From: Paragyromitra xinjiangensis
Lineage: Eukaryota; Ascomycota; Pezizomycetes; Pezizales; Discinaceae
NCBI GenBank assembly: GCA_038503065.1
Contig: JBCAMK010000016.1
Span: 496,001-560,000 of the forward strand
Length of the DNA: 64,000 nt
Direction: 5' to 3'
Shown in pieces: positions 61,341-64,000 of the stretch. The notes under the pieces were generated by a model. That model saw only the letters and a program-made list of their open reading frames with translations, made no database searches and was not told where the DNA came from. Position 1 is the stretch's first letter. Each line of letters starts with the position of its first letter. The translations under genes were made by a program, and so were the position numbers.

Positions 61341-63475
61341 AAGCTCTCAGTTAGCTCTAGTCTTAGGGGATTAAGAAGGGCTATTGTTAGCTCCAAGCTC
61401 TAGTTGGGTTAATTCCTCTTAACCCAGCTGGGGTAAGTTATGCCATAAGTAACAGAGAAAGCTATATTCCCGATAGGCGCTACTATATCCTTTCTGAAAA
61501 TTTGGATGTGCTAGCAAGTGCCTTGGCATACGAAAGTGATATCAAGAACTGCCGCGGCGAAAAATGCGCCATGTTCGTGACTGAGACCCAAGGTGCTTCT
61601 GGAACTAAGAATGAGAACAATGACACAGTACCATCCCTTCTATAGCTGATCATTGGTACTGTTTGTCTTCAAGCACGGGCGTTACACCGTCCCGAAAAGT
61701 GGCGTCGTAGGAACTGTATCTACCAAGGAACGTGGTAGTGGTACTGTTACCCTTCGCAAGGACAGACACTCTATCTCCGACTTGGCTTGTTTTATGGCTA
61801 TCGCAATTTAAGAACTGTCAGGCTACCTGTAAATAAAATTGGCCAGGAATTGTCTGCCATATGCTGAAGATTCCTAACGTGGTATTGCTCGGGTATGGCT
61901 TTAAGATGATATAGAGAGAAGAAATAGTTAATTCTGTAATATTCCAGACGATTTGGATAAAGCCACGGTTTATGTAAGAGGAAACCGGAAGGAAAGGAAG
62001 AAAACCTAGTCTCATACTTGCGACTATAGTAGCTCTCTGATTGCCCATGTTACTACATATCATAGTAAGGGCATAGACAAGCTATATCCTACTAATAAAG
62101 ATAAAGACACAGAGCGGAAAGAAAGCTACGTCTTATGCACGGCCCTGCACGCTAATGTCCGCTTTTGATGGTGTAGTATCATACCCACAAAACAAAATGG
62201 ATGACCTGCTACTAGGGTGTAAGCGTACCTCCCTTCATGCAAACTACGTCAACTACTTGTGAAGAAATGGATGGATCTTTTGCCCTTTTGCCCCCCCCTC
62301 CTTATGTTATTAGAATTTAAGGGTGCAAAGCCAAGCTACAGCCTGGCGCATTTCAGGCTGTGCCTATGCAAGGACAAGGGTAGATGGGATAAACTTCTAT
62401 CCACGTGTTTTGCGTAACAGTTTCCCCACAATGACGGAGCTCGGAAGTGGCCCGAAAAGACGTAGCCTTGTTAAGTGTGAATAACATATCCCCCTCCCTT
62501 TAGTAGTAACTAGCATCAATATTTCTAGCCACTATAAACCCGACAACATACGGGTCCCCGATAATCCGAAACTCCTTCCCAATTCATTACCCGGTAGTTT
62601 TATAACTTCTTAAAGCCCCGGAAGCACAAACACCGTTCCTTTAGTTCATAGTAAGTACCTCTGTGCCTTCTACTCTGGTTACTTATTTTAAAATAGGTAT
62701 TGGCAAGGATGGTGACTACGAAAGATCAGGGCCAGTAAGGCCCGAAAACTTTAACCCTTATCTCACCTTAAATATGTACTTGATCTACAGTACTGTGTGG
62801 ACCCCGCATTTATTGACCGAAGTATCTAACTTGTCAACATAAGATATGAGACGGTTAACGGGTAAAAGCAGGTGTATATAGTACTCCAGGAACAATCCTT
62901 CTGCATAAGAGACCGCAGGCAGGTATCGGGTGCGGGTACTGCTTCTAAAAATCCTTGAACAGCTTGGGCTAGCAATTAGTAAACCGGGACAACCGAATAG
63001 ATATCCCAGGAATGCAGATCAGGGCCAGATTTCGTTAGGCATATTGTCTAATTCGAATGAGGCTTATTAACTTAATGGCATCCTAGCCTTCCTCAACATC
63101 ATACCGTAGTATGTCACATGTGTTTCTTACAAGGCTTGAAACAAGCTTACTTGCAATCTCACCGAGGTTGAGCACCCTAATATCTAAAAGAATTTCAAAG
63201 CCGATACACTAAATATCCTTGCGGCTATTGCTTCATCGTTCAACACCAAGCCCGACACTCGGGGGCTCTGGCCGAAAATTGTAATGGAATTTACCCTAGT
63301 AATAGGCCTAATCTAGAAAATAGAGACAATAGGCGGAGTGACAGCCCAGTAAATTATTTATTTCATGCACAGCGACGATCTTAAAAGCCTTTGGCAGCTA
63401 CCAATTGTGGGTTTGGAACTCAGACATGCTAGCACCTTTAGGTGGGAAGTGGTGTGTTCACCCACGAACGAGTAG

Positions 63476-63485
63476 TTTATAAAAG
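63476..63485 (+). promoter_or_regulatory. candidate TATA box of the GH5 gene
   Basis: TTTATAAAAG lies 148 bp upstream of the start codon, followed by a C/T-rich leader (ccaccaactctctcaatccc and similar), a common arrangement in highly expressed fungal secreted-enzyme genes. Consensus match only. Confidence 0.5.
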
Positions 63486-63632
63486 CGCCTCGATACCCTT
63501 CATTTTATATTCCCAATCCACCAACTCTCTCAATCCCGGGCCTGAGGTCCATTTACCCTCTGCTTTCGTTGCCTGCCTCCTTCTGCTAGTCCGAGTTCTC
63601 GATTAGTTCATCTACCCTCCTTTCTAGTCAAC

Positions 63633-64000
63633 ATGAAATTTTCCACCTTGATCTACGAATCAACTTTGGCTTGCCTTCCAACACTCATCAATGCATGGCT
63701 TCCTGAAGGGAAAATCCGCGGTGTCAATCTCGGCGGTCTTTTTATCGTTGAGCCATGGATGATGAACGACGAATGGACCACGATGGGCTGCGCAGGTCAG
63801 GTCAGTGAGTTTGACTGTGTCTTGGCCCTTGGCCAGGCTGCAGCCAATACCGCATTCCAAGCACATTGGGGTCGTTGGATCACCCAAGACGATATCACCC
63901 AGATCGCTAGTTACGGCCTCAATACAGTTCGAATTCCGCTTGGATACTGGATTTATGAAGACATCGTTTACGCCGACAGCGAGCATTTCCCCCAAGGCGC
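63633..64000 (+). CDS. secreted GH5 beta-glucanase, 5' part only
   Basis: Open from an ATG in a CAACATGAAA context to the window edge, so only about 122 residues are visible. A signal peptide ([21 protein letters not shown]) precedes [18 protein letters not shown], the conserved first strand of GH5 exo-beta-1,3- and endo-beta-1,6-glucanases. EWTTMGC, a [20 protein letters not shown] helix and [20 protein letters not shown] follow; the Arg in TVRIPLGYW is a family-conserved active-site residue. The catalytic glutamates lie beyond the window. These enzymes hydrolyse beta-glucan in the fungal cell wall or in other organisms. The visible exon has no intron; a GTCAGT-type donor near 63799 is not needed because the frame continues. 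Confidence 0.88.
   Translation, partial: MKFSTLIYESTLACLPTLINAWLPEGKIRGVNLGGLFIVEPWMMNDEWTTMGCAGQVSEFDCVLALGQAAANTAFQAHWGRWITQDDITQIASYGLNTVRIPLGYWIYEDIVYADSEHFPQG

Larger units (their letters stand above)
60719..63632. other. intergenic between AP-3 delta and GH5 gene
   Basis: 2.9 kb with no supported gene. It holds the second copy of the dispersed repeat (61243-61340). The rest has many CTAG/TAG words and short frames, similar in texture to the first 2 kb of the window, suggesting old repeats. The last 200 bp is the GH5 promoter and leader. Confidence 0.45.

Noticed and set aside
63660..63995. 111-codon minus-strand ORF at the window edge
   Set aside because: It is the antisense shadow of the GH5 gene, which has clear family motifs on the plus strand.
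1..64000. CRISPR arrays, bacterial-type operons, ribosome-binding sites
   Set aside because: The DNA is eukaryotic and intron-bearing; no regularly spaced direct repeats of CRISPR type were seen.

Overview
The window looks like nuclear DNA of a filamentous ascomycete fungus. Genes are split by short introns (mostly 55-65 nt) with GT...AG ends, and several have a CTAAC-type branch site near the 3' end. The recognisable proteins are fungal: an AP-3 delta adaptin, EMC2, an FMP32/MCUR1-type mitochondrial protein, a Kin4-like kinase, a HeLo-domain NLR and a fungal protoglobin. Long gene-poor stretches with decayed repeats, plus an F-box/ankyrin gene, would fit a Pezizomycete (truffle or cup-fungus group), but that placement is inference.

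Layout. 1-5.9 kb: no supported gene. 5.9-15 kb: a four-TM membrane protein (-), a long gap, FMP32 (+) and an acidic nuclear-type protein with a C-terminal PCNA-box-like motif (-). 18.6-27.1 kb: a nine-exon Kin4-type kinase (-) and a 1070-aa low-complexity conserved fungal protein (-). 30.6-40.6 kb: an accessory block, all on the minus strand: a cysteine-containing secreted or anchored orphan, a HeLo/NB-ARC/TPR receptor, a protoglobin and a 168-aa orphan. 40.6-50 kb: gene-poor, with three inverted-repeat elements packed into 41.9-43.4 kb. 50-60.7 kb: dense housekeeping genes, namely a ubiquitin-like-domain/coiled-coil protein (+), an F-box/ankyrin protein (-), EMC2 (-) and AP-3 delta (+). 60.7-63.6 kb: gap with a dispersed repeat. 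63.6 kb to the end: the 5' part of a secreted GH5 glucanase.

How it fits together. The housekeeping genes do unrelated jobs: membrane-protein insertion (EMC2), vacuolar trafficking (AP-3), mitochondrial inner membrane (FMP32) and cell-cycle signalling (kinase). The most interesting part is the 30-38 kb block. A complete NLR-type receptor there carries a HeLo cell-death domain, an NB-ARC switch and about twelve 42-residue TPRs. This is the architecture of fungal heterokaryon-incompatibility and innate-immunity sensors, in which the N-terminal HeLo domain is itself the executioner.

Exon boundaries were derived by hand from reading-frame continuity, splice consensus and remembered family consensus. 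No alignment or expression data were available.
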